This document shows, one piece after another, positions 23,511 to 35,376 of a stretch of 64,000 nt of DNA. The notes beneath the pieces were generated by a model, which was not told where the DNA came from, made no database searches, and was given only the letters and a program-made list of their open reading frames with translations. The DNA is from Peribacillus frigoritolerans. GTDB taxonomy: Bacteria; Bacillota; Bacilli; Bacillales; DSM-1321. Each line of letters opens with the position of its first letter. Within the stretch, counting starts at the first letter, position 1. The stretch is taken from contig JAUPFL010000001.1 in NCBI GenBank assembly GCA_030562215.1, positions 806,001 through 870,000 on the forward strand. The letters are read 5' to 3'. Made by a program: the position numbers and the translations under genes.

Positions 23511-23718
23511 AATAAACTCCCTTCCACGCTAAGCACTTAGAAGCTACTTCCAAAAAGTAATATTTTACCACAAGAAAATTGCATAATCCGACAACATTCA
23601 CTATCTAGTTCTTTAGTTTACACAAAAGCAGAGAATTCATGTAAAAAAAGATAAAAATTTCTAATTTATGTTAATTTTATTAAAACAGTGCAATCTATAG
23701 CGACTTAGCGGCAAGGCA

Positions 23719-24369
23719 TTATGCTTCAGTACGTGAATTCCAATCATTCAAGAAAGCTTCAATCCCTTTATCCGTTAATGGGTGATGGAATAATTGCATT
23801 AAAACTTTATAAGGGATCGTTGCAATATGTGCCCCTTTAAGAGCCGCTTCTGTAATATGCATCGGATGGCGGATGGATGCTGCAATGATCTCAGCATTGA
23901 TATCATGGATCGCAAATATGTCAGCAATATCCGAAATTAAATCCAAACCATTTTGGCCGATGTCATCCAAGCGTCCTAAAAATGGCGATACATAAGTTGC
24001 TCCTGCCCTAGCCGCCAATAATGCTTGGTTGGCACTGAAAATAAGCGTGACATTTGTTTTGACACCTTGTTTTGTAAGTGCTGAAACAGCCTTCAAGCCG
24101 TCTGGGGTCATTGGCACTTTAATCGTGATGTTAGGTGCAATCGCAACAAGCTCCTTGGCTTCAGCCATCATTCCTTCAAAATCAAGCGCAATGACTTCAG
24201 CAGAAACGGATTCCTTAACAAGGCTTGTGATTTCTTTTAGCCGGTCATGGAAAGAAACTCCCTTTTCCCTAGCAACAAGTGATGGGTTAGTCGTAACACC
24301 TGCTAAAACGCCAAGTTCGTGTGCTTGTTTGATTTCTTCCATATTTGCTGTATCTATAAAGAATTTCAT
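23719..24369 (-). CDS. fsa: Transaldolase-like fructose-6-phosphate aldolase family protein
   Basis: A 216-residue TalC/FSA-type protein. The Schiff-base Lys is in [15 protein letters not shown]; other signatures are [21 protein letters not shown] and [15 protein letters not shown]. In bacilli the protein acts as a transaldolase in the pentose phosphate pathway (YwjH). The gene is intact and lies between fbaA and murA. The 208 bases upstream of murA hold no other feature. Confidence 0.92.
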   Translation of the reverse strand: MKFFIDTANMEEIKQAHELGVLAGVTTNPSLVAREKGVSFHDRLKEITSLVKESVSAEVIALDFEGMMAEAKELVAIAPNITIKVPMTPDGLKAVSALTKQGVKTNVTLIFSANQALLAARAGATYVSPFLGRLDDIGQNGLDLISDIADIFAIHDINAEIIAASIRHPMHITEAALKGAHIATIPYKVLMQLFHHPLTDKGIEAFLNDWNSRTEA

Positions 24370-24454
24370 AAAATATCCTCCGTATGTAATCGATTTTTTA
24401 TTTCTCTATTGAATTCTAATTGTTCGAAAAATAGAGCCCGGATTAAGCCTGCAT

Positions 24455-24487
24455 CTAAAAGAAACCATTAGGGGGAGCCCCCAATGG
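24455..24487 (-). terminator. Terminator of fbaA
   Basis: CCATT-A-GGGGG / CCCCC-AATGG form a strong stem with a 2-base loop (24465-24487). On the minus strand TTTCTTTT follows. Confidence 0.75.
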
Positions 24488-24530
24488 GAATATTGCCTTA
24501 CATTTTAAAGGGATGGAATCCTATTTGAAA

Positions 24531-25388
24531 TTAAGCTTTGCCGTTTGAACCGAATTCACGAATTTTGCCGATGACCGTTTCTTTAATAGCTTCACGGCCA
24601 GGAACCATGTATTTACGAGGATCGTACACTTCAGAATCGTTATTCAGGATTTCACGAACCGCTTTTGTGAACACAATTTGATTTTCCGTATTCACATTGA
24701 TTTTTGATGTTCCAAGTGAAATCGCTTTTTGGATATCTTTCAGAGGGATGCCTGTACCGCCATGAAGAACAAGAGGTTTGTTCGTTAAATCCCGTACTTC
24801 TTCCATTTCTTTATAGCCTAGGTTAGGTTCACCTTTGTATGGTCCGTGAACGGATCCCAAAGCTGGAGCAAAACAGTCGACATTCGTTTCTTTAACCAAC
24901 TGTTCACATTCTTGAGGGTCTGCATATACGACTCCATCAGCGATAATATCATCTTCTTGTCCGCCAACCGTGCCCACTTCCGCTTCAACCGAAACATTGC
25001 GTGCGTGAGCGAATTCGACAACCTTCTTGGTTGTTTCGATATTTTCTTCGATCGGATGATGTGAAGCGTCGATCATTACTGAAGTGAAACCGGCTTCGAT
25101 AGCTTCCTTACATTTATCAAAACTTGAACCATGGTCAAGGTGAATGGCCACAGGAACAGTGATTTTCATGTCTTCCAACAATCCTTGAACCATCATGACA
25201 GTCGTTTTAAAACCACCCATATGACGGGCAGCACCTTCGGAAACACCAAGGATGACTGGGGATTTTTCTTGTTCAGCAGCAGCTAGGATGGCTTGAGTCC
25301 ATTCAAGGTTATTGATATTGAATTGACCTACTGCATATTTTTCATCAAGGGCTTTATTCAGCATATCTTTCATAGAAACTAAAGGCAT
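24531..25388 (-). CDS. fbaA: Fructose-bisphosphate aldolase class II
   Basis: A 285-residue zinc-dependent aldolase of glycolysis and gluconeogenesis, splitting FBP into DHAP and G3P. Catalytic and metal-ligand segments: [47 protein letters not shown] and KINVNTENQ. The ATG follows AGGAGGAAATC. The gene is intact and lies between spo0F and fsa. Confidence 0.97.
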   Translation of the reverse strand: MPLVSMKDMLNKALDEKYAVGQFNINNLEWTQAILAAAEQEKSPVILGVSEGAARHMGGFKTTVMMVQGLLEDMKITVPVAIHLDHGSSFDKCKEAIEAGFTSVMIDASHHPIEENIETTKKVVEFAHARNVSVEAEVGTVGGQEDDIIADGVVYADPQECEQLVKETNVDCFAPALGSVHGPYKGEPNLGYKEMEEVRDLTNKPLVLHGGTGIPLKDIQKAISLGTSKINVNTENQIVFTKAVREILNNDSEVYDPRKYMVPGREAIKETVIGKIREFGSNGKA

Positions 25389-25560
25389 TTGATTTCCTCC
25401 TACTAGTGGATGTTTATTTTTTAAAGTTAATTCTTTCTAGATATTCCCTAAAACCAAAGTAGCATACGCTTATAAATCAGAATATCTCTCCTCTTTTAGC
25501 ATATCAATACATCAAAAAAACAGCAACAATTACAACTGTACCATGCCTCAAATTTTATTC

Positions 25561-25593
25561 CAAAAAACACGGCCCATCTAAAAAAGATAGCCG
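25561..25593 (-). terminator. Probable terminator of spo0F
   Basis: CGGC-ATCT and AGAT-GCCG arms with small bulges around an A/T loop. On the minus strand the hairpin is followed by TGTTTTTTGG. It lies about 40 bases after the spo0F stop. Confidence 0.6.
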
Positions 25594-25633
25594 CGGCAAT
25601 TTCTCCGTCAATAATATTAAATTTTCAAGACCG

Positions 25634-26005
25634 TTAACTCGATTGAATCGGCAAGTATTCACGTACGGCTTTTCTAATATCATCAATATCAAACGGCTTT
25701 GCAAAGTGTGTCATTGCCCCTAAATCCTTTGCTTCTTGAATCATGTCAAGTTCACCATATGCCGTCATGATTATGACCCGGATGTCCGGATCGACGACTT
25801 TCATCCTTTTCAAGATCTCGATGCCATCCATTCCCGGAATCTTCATATCCAGCAATACAAGATCGGGTGAATGATTATTTAGCACTTCCAAGGCTTGAAT
25901 GCCATTAGCTGCTTGAAATGTTTCATACCCTTCTTTATGTAAAACCTCGTTCAATAAAATACGAATCCCGAATTGATCATCAACAATCAATATTTTCCCT
26001 GGCAT
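25634..26005 (-). CDS. spo0F: Sporulation phosphorelay response regulator Spo0F
   Basis: A 123-residue single receiver domain that carries phosphate from sporulation kinases to Spo0B. Acidic pocket ILIVDDQ, phospho-acceptor Asp in [13 protein letters not shown], conserved Thr in [10 protein letters not shown] and Lys in THFAKPFD. It is nearly identical in key surfaces to B. subtilis Spo0F. The ATG follows GGAGAGGTGATAAA. A sigma-H promoter lies upstream, as known for spo0F. The gene is intact. Confidence 0.97.
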   Translation of the reverse strand: MPGKILIVDDQFGIRILLNEVLHKEGYETFQAANGIQALEVLNNHSPDLVLLDMKIPGMDGIEILKRMKVVDPDIRVIIMTAYGELDMIQEAKDLGAMTHFAKPFDIDDIRKAVREYLPIQSS

Positions 26006-26148
26006 TTTATCACCTCTCCCCTTCCCGATTCATCAATTAAATATATTAGCCAATTCGGCCATATTACCCGAAAAAGGGTAGTTACATAGATTGCGTTAAA
26101 TCACTTGAGGTCCAACGCATTTATTCCATTCATGATTTCTATGTTCAT

Positions 26149-26173
26149 ATTCGATAATTGTAACAAAATTCCT
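26149..26173 (-). promoter_or_regulatory. Sigma-H promoter of spo0F
   Basis: On the minus strand AGGAATTTTG (26164-26173) and CGAAT (26149-26153) have the spacing of a sigma-H promoter (RnAGGAWWW, 11-12 bases, RnnGAAT). spo0F of B. subtilis is transcribed by sigma-H. A Spo0A-box-like TCGGTCGAA lies upstream at 26211-26219 (7 of 9). Confidence 0.7.
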
Positions 26174-26282
26174 GCTGTATGGCTAAAAGGAATTTTAATT
26201 TTTTGTTTTTTTCGACCGATTTAGTTAATTCAGCCCTTTGGACCAAAAACCCTGAAACCTGTCAATGTAAAGGAAAGTCCTT

Positions 26283-26288
26283 TATAAT
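26283..26288 (+). promoter_or_regulatory. -10 box of the divergent ywjG promoter
   Basis: TATAAT on the plus strand, 33 bases before the ywjG ATG and with AAAGGAG as ribosome site in between. The -35 position (TGTCAA, 17 bases upstream) is a weak match. Confidence 0.45.
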
Positions 26289-26320
26289 AAGTATATTATT
26301 TTTTAAAGGAGTCCCTGATC

Positions 26321-26851
26321 ATGTTAAAAATTTTCTCGACACAGATAAGCGGTTTATTTAAAAAACTGATTGAAAATGAAGCCTTTGAAATGGAGGATGC
26401 CGGACGCCTGCTGGCTCAGGCTGCAGTTGGGGACGGTTCTGTGTTCATTCACGGTTTTGGTGAAATGCAGGGCGTCACTGCCGAGGCTTTGAATGGGGCA
26501 GAACCCTTTCCTAAGGCAAAAAGCTATGAATTAAGTGAAACTATTTCCAGGGAAGATCGATTTCTTATATTCAGCCGCCATTCAGACGATTCAGAAGCAT
26601 TGATGCTGGCAAAACAACTCAAGGAAAAGGATATCCCATTTGTTGCGGTTTCTACATCAGTCCCTTCCGAAGAAGATACTCTTTTGGAGTTGGCTGACGT
26701 ACATATTGATTTACGTATCCAACGGGGACTGATTCCCGATGAAACGGGAAATCGATATGGGTTCCCTACCCTCATTACCGCTCTTTTCGCTTATCATGGA
26801 ATTAAATTCACTCTTGAAGAAATCATAAAAGAATATGAAGATGAAGAATGA
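26321..26851 (+). CDS. ywjG: DUF2529 family protein YwjG
   Basis: A 176-residue conserved protein of unknown function with an SIS-like alpha/beta fold (inferred). Segments VGDGSVFIHGFGEMQGV, FLIFSRHSDDSEAL and DIPFVAVSTSVP resemble a sugar-isomerase nucleotide-like fold. It is transcribed away from spo0F, between spo0F and pyrG, exactly as in B. subtilis. The ATG follows AAAGGAG. The gene is intact. Confidence 0.85.
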   Translation: MLKIFSTQISGLFKKLIENEAFEMEDAGRLLAQAAVGDGSVFIHGFGEMQGVTAEALNGAEPFPKAKSYELSETISREDRFLIFSRHSDDSEALMLAKQLKEKDIPFVAVSTSVPSEEDTLLELADVHIDLRIQRGLIPDETGNRYGFPTLITALFAYHGIKFTLEEIIKEYEDEE

Positions 26852-26880
26852 TAAATTCAGCTAAAAAAAGGATAATAAAT

Positions 26881-27017
26881 TTGATTGGAGCGGGTGTTGC
26901 GGGACTCATGCGGGAAAAGCACGTCTAAGCGGTGCCTGGAATCGAAATCAACATCCAAATTGTACAAGCCATAAAAAACTGTAGGCAAACTCGATTTTCT
27001 TCAAGTTTGCCTACAGT
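26881..27017 (+). repeat. Interspersed repeat, short copy
   Basis: Starts TTGATTGGAG and its core ends GAAATCAAC at 26952. A conserved tail follows (TTGTACAAGCCATAAAAAAC, then a hairpin ACTGTAGGCAAACT/AGTTTGCCTACAGT at 26978-26991 and 27004-27017). The same layout recurs at 59136-59329, where the core is about 55 bases longer, so this copy looks internally deleted. It lies just 3' of ywjG. Elements beginning with GTTGATTGGAG are common in intergenic DNA of several Bacillaceae. Confidence 0.75.
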
Positions 27018-27021
27018 CTGA

Positions 27022-27046
27022 AACAGCCACATGGGCTGTTTTTTTG
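27022..27046. terminator. Terminator between ywjG and pyrG
   Basis: AACAGCC (27022-27028) and GGCTGTT (27034-27040) with T7 on the plus strand. It serves ywjG on the plus strand and could also act for pyrG on the minus strand, which ends at 27051. Confidence 0.75.
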
Positions 27047-27050
27047 TTTA

Positions 27051-28691
<1,641 letters not shown>

Positions 28692-28949
28692 TCAGTTCTT
28701 CACATCATTAAATCATCGGAACCTGAATCGAATCTTCCGCTACATGAGCGGTTAAAAGCTAGAAACCGTAAACCAGTACAAACCATTAATCACTTAAAGG
28801 TCTTTAGTGAGAGTCATGCAGGATACATGAACAAGAATAAATTTCCTTAAATGACAGTTAACATAAATATGTTCTCTATAGTTTTTACAATTCTACGAGA
28901 AATCATTTTTAAAAATAAAAAAATGATGTCATTTATTCATTCCATCATT

Positions 28950-28990
28950 AAAAACAAAAACGCTCCGCTTACAATAAAAGTAAGGGAGCG
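28950..28990 (-). terminator. Terminator of rpoE
   Basis: CGCTCC (28961-28966) and GGAGCG (28985-28990), with an inner CTTAC/GTAAG pair, followed by TTTTTGTTTTT on the minus strand. Confidence 0.82.
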
Positions 28991-29073
28991 ATATAATTTA
29001 ATCATTGTGTCCTTTTTTAAGGAGCCCAAAAATGATTCTACAAATTTCGCCTCAAAAAGTCAAGGGCGATTAT

Positions 29074-29663
29074 TTATTTCTCATCCTCTTCATCCAAGTC
29101 ATCCAAGTCATCTTCGTCCTCATCTTCGTCCTCATCATCTTCCAGGACAAATGCATCATCTTCGATTATTTCTTCTTCCAGATCGTCGTCATCATCCACG
29201 TCATCATCCAAAAGCACTTCGTCGATGACTGGAGAACCTAGAATATCATCATCGTCGTCATCTTCATCCTCGTCCAGATCATCGATATCTTCTTCAAAGT
29301 CAAGGTCTTCGTCTTCAAGTTCATCGAAATCATCGATGACGACAGCAGCCTTTTTGGCTTTCTTTTTCTTTTTAGGTTTTACAACATGTACGACTTCTTC
29401 TTCGATTTGGTCAACCGGGTACCATGTTTTCAATCCCCAGCGGTTGTCTCTAGTGAAGTGAAACGGCCATCTACATTTAAATCCGTATAGAATTGGGCAA
29501 TTTTCTTTTCCACTTCCGCTTTGGATAAATGGTGCAGCGAAGCTAATTCACTAATTAAGTCTTTAAATGGAATCGGTTCATTTCTTTCAACTAACAAATC
29601 ATATGCCATCTCTATTAAGGACATTTCCAATAATTGCTCTTTTGAGTATTGTTTTAAACTCAA
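29074..29663 (-). CDS. rpoE: RNA polymerase delta subunit (frameshifted)
   Basis: Delta increases RNA polymerase recycling and specificity in Gram-positives. An N-terminal HARE-HTH domain (about residues 1-90, with FYTDLNVDGRFTSL and GLKTWYPVDQ) is followed by a Lys patch and a long Asp/Glu tail, the family hallmark. Near 29450 a single G replaces GG; repair joins TSLGDN to RWGLKTWYP. The start is probably the TTG at 29663 after AAGGGAAG. Product about 196 residues. A TATAAT at 29778-29783 may be its -10 box. Confidence 0.9.
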
Positions 29664-29867
29664 ATTCCGCACTTCCCTTCTCTATTCAAACACTGAATTC
29701 CGTGTTTTTTCACATAAAAAATAATCTAAAACAGTATTTCGATAAAATAACGACAATTCCTGCTAGACATATACTCCATTATAAACAATCTAAATGGGTT
29801 TATGCTAGTTCTATATGATACTTTCACAGATTTACCTTATTGTCTATCATTCACAGGAAACCAAAAG

Positions 29868-30037
29868 CTAAAGATTCTTCCTTTTTTTCTTTTTCGATTT
29901 CTGACGATAGGCTGACGTAAAAAAGACAATAGTCAGGATAAAAAAGAAATCGCACCCAATTGATGCTCATACAGCTCAAATAAAAAAATGATGGCAAGAA
30001 TGTAACCTTTGATCAATCCAATCATTTTCAGGTTCAT
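29868..30037 (-). CDS. Small two-helix membrane protein, unannotated (frameshifted)
   Basis: From an ATG at 30037 after TTGGAG the frame reads MNLKMIGLIKGYILAIIFLF and then ELYEHQLGAI. A T appears missing near 29957; with it the sequence continues FFFILTIVFFTSAYRQKSKK and stops at 29868, giving 56 residues. Two hydrophobic helices and a basic tail are visible. I recognise no family. It lies in the 500-base gap between icmF and rpoE, which otherwise holds the rpoE promoter region. Confidence 0.5.
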
Positions 30038-30134
30038 TTTCTCAACTCCAATAGGGCTGATTCTTCATTTTTGCCCCTTTTCCAAATAATTATAAGGTAA
30101 AATCTTCATTTTGTTAAAAAAGACGGAAATTATT

Positions 30135-30166
30135 AAAAAAGGGGCCCCTAAACGTTCGGAGCCCCC
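30135..30166 (-). terminator. Terminator of the acyl-CoA operon
   Basis: GGGG-CTCC / GGGGCCCC arms with one bulged G, followed on the minus strand by TTTTTT. It starts right after the icmF stop. Confidence 0.78.
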
Positions 30167-30173
30167 ATCTTTG

Positions 30174-33100
30174 TTACATATTCCTTCGATATTGACCGCC
30201 TACATCATATAACGCCCTCGTTATCTGACCAAGACTGGCCACCCTCACGCAGTTCATGAGTTCAGCAAAGATATTTTCCCCATTCATGGCTGCCAATTTC
30301 AGTTTAGTCAGCGCTTCATCCGTGAACTCCTTATTTCTTTCCTGGAATGCCCTGAGATTTTTGATTTGCCCCTCCTTTTCTTCCTTTGTTGCACGGGCAA
30401 TTTCCATGCTGTTCACTGCTTCTTCGGAAGGAGGATTTGGATTCAAATACGTATTGACACCGATGATCGGCAACTCTCCCGTATGCTTTAACATTTCGTA
30501 ATGCATCGATTCATCCTGAATTTTCCCGCGCTGATACTGTGTCTCCATTGCACCCAGCACACCGCCCCGATCATTGATGCGATCGAACTCTTGCAGTACG
30601 GCCTCTTCGACCAGATCCGTCAATTCCTCCACGATGAAGGCACCTTGCATCGGGTTTTCATTTTTTGAGAGACCATGCTCCTTCGTAATGATCATTTGGA
30701 TGGCCATTGCCCGGCGCACGGATTCTTCAGTAGGTGTCGTGATGGCTTCATCGTAAGCATTAGTATGCAGGAGTTACAGTTGTCCTGTAATGCCATTAAA
30801 GCTTGAAGTGTCGTTCTGATATCATTAAAATCAATTTCTTGGGCATGAAGGGAGCGCCCGGAAGTCTGTATATGATATTTGAGCTTCTGGCTGCGGTCGT
30901 TCGCACCATATTTATCCCGCATGACTGTCGCCCAAATCCTTCTTGCCACCCTCCCGATAACCGTATATTCCGGGTCGAGCCCATTTGAGAAGAAGAACGA
31001 CAAATTCGGGGCAAAGTCATCAATATTCATTCCGCGACTTAAATAATATTCGATGTAAGTAAAGCCATTCGCTAATGTAAAAGCCAGCTGCGAAATTGGG
31101 TTGGCACCCGCTTCTGCAATGTGATAGCCAGAAATGGATACAGAGTAGTAATTCCTGACTTTCCGATCGATGAAGTATGCTTGAATGTCGCCCATTAACC
31201 TTAAAGCAAATTCCGTAGAGAAGATGCATGTATTCTGGCCTTGGTCCTCTTTCAGTATATCCGCTTGAACAGTCCCGCGTACCGTCTGAAGCGTATAAGC
31301 CTGCACTTCTTCAGCTTCGGCATCTGTAAGGGGACGGCCTAACTCTTCTTCTTTCCGTTGAATCTGCTGATCGACTGCAGTATTCATATACATGGCCAAA
31401 ATGATTGGCGCCGGTCCATTGATGGTCATGGATACAGAGGTTGAGGGGTGGCAAAGATCAAAGCCTTCATACAGCTTTTTCATGTCATCCAACGTACAGA
31501 TGCTGACTCCGCTTTCCCCTACCTTTCCATAGATATCAGGCCGGTGATCAGGGTCCTCACCATATAAAGTTACAGAATCGAAAGCCGTGCTTAGCCGTTT
31601 AGCAGTATCATCCTTTGATAAATAATGAAAACGCCTGTTGGTACGGTCTGGCGATCCTTCACCGGCAAATTGCCGCTTCGGGTCTTCCCTTCACGCTTGA
31701 ATGGAAAGACTCCCGCTGTGTAAGGAAAGAAGCCCGGAACGTTCTCACGGAATACCCATCCCAAAATCTCTCCATAATCCACATATTTCGGCAGTGCCAC
31801 TCTCGGGATCATTAAACCTGATAAACTTTTCGTTTTCAGCTTTGTGACGATTTCTTTATCCCTGACTTTCGTTACAAACTGCTCCCCTGCATACTTTTCT
31901 TTTAAATCCATCCATCCAGAAAGGATTTTTTTAGATTCAGGTGATAAATTCGAAGCGGTTTCCTCTTTCAGTTTTTCTAGGGAAGCCACCATATCGCTGT
32001 CGTTGTCATTTTCCTTAATTGCATCAATTGCTCCTTCAAGCTGGAAAAGCCTCCGGGCAATTCGCACTTGTTCAGCCGCACGCTTATGATACGATCTGAC
32101 CGTATCACTGATTTCGCGTAAATAATACCGACGGTCAGTGGGAATGATGACATTTTGCTTATAAACATCAGCTTCTTTGGAAAAGGCCGTACTCCAAGCC
32201 GTCCCTGATTTTTCATTAAGCTTTTCAATCAGTGCAGCGAATAATGCATTGGTGCCTGGGTCATTGAATTGGGAAGCGATTGTACCGTACACTGGCATTT
32301 CAGATGGATCTTGATCAAAAAGCGTACGGCTTCTTTGATATTGCTTTTGAACTTGGTTTTTTGCATCTTCGGAACCTTTGCGCTCGTATTTGTTAATGAC
32401 TATCAAGTCTGCATAATCAATCATATCGATTTTTTCAAGTTGCGAAGGTGCACCGAATTCACTCGTCATTACATACATGGATACATCGCATATTTCGGCA
32501 ATTTCTGCATCTCCCTGACCAATTCCGCTCGTTTCAACGATGATTAAATCGAAGCCAGCTGCCTTCACGACGGAAATGGCATCTTTTATCGCCAAAGACA
32601 ACTCACTTTTTGAATGGCGGGTGGCTAGGCTCCGCATATAAACACGCTCCGAAAAGATCGAGTTCATTCTGATCCTGTCACCAAGCAGGGCACCGCCCGT
32701 TTTCTGTTTGGTCGGGTCTACAGATAGAATGGCAACTCTCTCATCCGGAATTTCGTTAATGAACCTTCGTATCAATTCATCAGTCAATGAACTCTTTCCA
32801 GCGCCTCCAGTCCCCGTGATTCCCAGAACAGGAACCTTCTTTTCGGAAGTCTTGATCTGCTCAAAAGACTCTCCACAGCTGCCGCCGATTCCTGTGAAAC
32901 ATCGAGTCTATTTTCGGCAAAGGTAATAAATTGGGCAATGGCATTTGTTCCCCCAGCAATCAATTCATCAAAACGTTCCTGTAAAGATGGTTTGACTGTC
33001 GAGAAATCACACTCCTCCATCAAAACGTTTATCATTCCTTGAAGCCCATATTCCCGCCCTTCATCAGGTGAAAAGATACGGGCAATCCCATAATCATGGA

Positions 33101-33437
33101 GTTCTTTAATTTCCCTTGGGATGATGACCCCGCCACCGCCGGCAAAAATCCGAATGTGCCCGGCTCCCTTTTCCTTCAGCAGGTCATACATATATTTAAA
33201 ATATTCCACATGTCCGCCTTGGTAAGATGACATGGCTATGCCTTGGACATCTTCCTGGATGGCCGCATTCACGATTTCTTCCACCGAACGATTATGACCT
33301 AGGTGGATAACTTCCGCCCCGCTGGACTGTAGGATTCTCCTCATTATATTGATGGATGCATCATGTCCATCAAATAAACTCGAAGCTGTAACGAATCTAA
33401 TATGGTTCTTCGGTTTATACACCTCAACTGTACTCAT
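30174..33437 (-). CDS. icmF: Fused isobutyryl-CoA mutase IcmF (three frame breaks)
   Basis: About 1,087 residues after repair; adenosylcobalamin-dependent interconversion of isobutyryl-CoA and n-butyryl-CoA (and possibly pivalyl/isovaleryl-CoA). Domain order is diagnostic of IcmF: N-terminal B12-binding domain ([24 protein letters not shown]), MeaB-like G-protein chaperone (P-loop [29 protein letters not shown]), linker, then the TIM-barrel mutase ([33 protein letters not shown]). Breaks near 32873, 31688 (GGG for GGGG) and 30767 (CC for CCC). It is the last gene of the operon and the linking step between branched-chain and straight-chain acyl-CoA breakdown. Confidence 0.9.
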
Positions 33438-33473
33438 TTAGCTCCTCCTTATTGAAACTTATTTATATCAGTG

Positions 33474-34100
33474 CTATTTGGAACCCGATACATTTTGAAT
33501 CAATAATTGCGTCTGCAGTTCAACATACTCTTGAAGCGTATACTGTTTATGCAAAGCCCATCTTCTAAAACTCCACATCTGCCCCTGTACGAAAATGTTA
33601 TGTGAAACAAGGCTTATTTGTTTTTCCGTTAATGATAGCTCCCCATTTTCGACACATTTCGTTATCACTTTTTCGAACATGCCCACCATCCGAAGTTCTT
33701 TGTTCAGAACATATGGTAAAGCATCTTTCGTCAAGGCTTTCACTTCCTGGTACATGACAAGCACTTCGTCCTGCATATCATCCATCACTTTATAAAAATA
33801 GGCGATCGTCAGCTTCAAACTTTCAAGTGTCCCATCACTCTGTTCTATTTCCTTCTGAAGCTTTTCCTGGACTTCATCATAGATAAAGTCACAAACGAGA
33901 TATAATATATCTTCCTTGGTCCGGATATACTCGTATAACGTGCCAATGCTAAAGCCTGCCGCTTTGGCAATTTCCCTGGTAGTCGTTCGATGAAATCCCT
34001 TTTTCCTTAAAAAGGGTCACCGCCCCTTTAATCATTTGTGTACGCCTTTTTTCAACCAGCCGCTCATCCTTTACAGATGCAAGAACCTCTCTTTTTCCAT
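33474..34100 (-). CDS. TetR-family regulator of the acyl-CoA operon (frameshifted)
   Basis: About 208 residues after repair. The N-terminal helix-turn-helix reads GFHRTTTREIAKAAGFSIGT, then LYEYIRTKEDILY, the TetR signature. The ligand-binding domain (VCDFIYDEVQEKLQ to LIQNVSGSK) resembles acyl-CoA-responsive regulators (FadR type). Breaks near 33998 (one G too many) and near 34090 (one A short); the start at ATG 34100 follows AAAGGAG. It sits between acd and icmF, so it is likely autoregulated with the operon through an inverted repeat near the promoter (inference). Confidence 0.8.
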
Positions 34101-34211
34101 TTTCAAACTCCTTTTTAAAGCCCATCAATCATTTTTCAAAGACATTCTGAAGAAATTGAAAAGGGAATTCCGGTAAAGGCAGTGCCTCATCGGAAAACCA
34201 CATTTTCAACC

Positions 34212-35350
34212 CTATTTAGTAACCATCCGTGAGATGACCAGCTTTTGAATTTCCTGTGTACCTTCGTAAATCTGGGTTATTTTCGCATCGCGCATATACC
34301 GCTCCACTGGATAATCTTTTGTATATCCATACCCCCCGAAAACCTGCACTGCCTCCGTCGTCACTTTCATTGCTGTATCTCCAGCAAAAAGTTTGGACAT
34401 GGCCGACTCTTTTCCATAAGGAAGGCCCACTGATTCCAACCAGGCAGCCTGATAGGTTAATAGCCTTGAAGCCTCAACACCCGTTGCCATATCCGCCAAT
34501 TTAAAACCGATCCCTTGCTGTGCAGAAATTGGCTTGCCGAATTGGACGCGCTCTTTTGCATAATCAACCGCAGCATCCAATGCACCTTGAGCTATGCCTA
34601 CAGCCTGGGCAGCAATTCCATTACGGCCGCCATCAAGCGTCATCATCGCGATTTTAAAGCCTTCTCCTTCTTTTCCAAGGAGATTTTCCTTAGGAACACG
34701 GCACTCATCAAAGATGATTTCCGTAGTCGGTGATGAACGGATTCCAAGCTTCTTCTCTTTTTACCAACACTGAAGCCTGGGAAGTCCTTTTCAATGATAA
34801 AAGCACTCGTTCCTTTTTGTTTCGATTCAGGATCTGTTAATGCAAAGACGACATATGTATCTGCAATCCCGCCGTTCGTAATGAAGATTTTTGAACCGCT
34901 GATAACATATTCATCACCCACAAGCTTTGCAGTCGTTCTCATACCGCCGGCGTCTGAGCCTGAGCTAGGCTCAGTCAGGCCATATGCACCGATTTTTTCA
35001 CCCTGTGCCATCGGGCGAAGGTATTTTTGTTTTTGTTCTTCAGTGCCAAACTTATATATTGGCCATCCTGCGAGCGAAGTATGGGCTGATAAAGTCACCC
35101 CAGTTGAAGCGCAAACGCGGGAAAGTTCTTCAATCGCTATGCAATACGCTAAGTAATCACTTCCAATTCCGCCGTATTCCTCAGGCCACGGAATCCCAGT
35201 CAATCCAAGTTCAGCCATTTTATCGAAGATTTCACGGTCGAATCGTTCTTCTTCATCCCTCTCGGCAGCAGTCGGAGCCACTTCATTCTGGGCAAAGTCG
35301 CGCACCATTTTCCTGATCATTTCATGTTCTTCCGTTAGTTTAAATTGCAT
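34212..35350 (-). CDS. acdA: Acyl-CoA dehydrogenase, copy 1 (frameshifted)
   Basis: FAD-dependent alpha,beta-dehydrogenation of acyl-CoA, about 380 residues after repair. Substrate/FAD-binding motif [28 protein letters not shown], and catalytic Glu in [13 protein letters not shown]. Near 34755 an A-run of five replaces six; repair gives [18 protein letters not shown]. It is clearly paralogous to the adjacent gene 35377-36513. Chain-length or branched-chain preference cannot be told from sequence by eye. Confidence 0.92.
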
Positions 35351-35376
35351 GGCAATGCCTCCTAAATTTCTCGTAA

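Noticed and set aside
29090..29330. Repetitive GAT/GAA-type DNA that could be taken for a repeat array
   Set aside because: It is the low-complexity acidic tail of RpoE, not CRISPR or satellite DNA.
29225..29461. Poly-Ser plus-strand frame
   Set aside because: Antisense of the Asp/Glu tail of RpoE.
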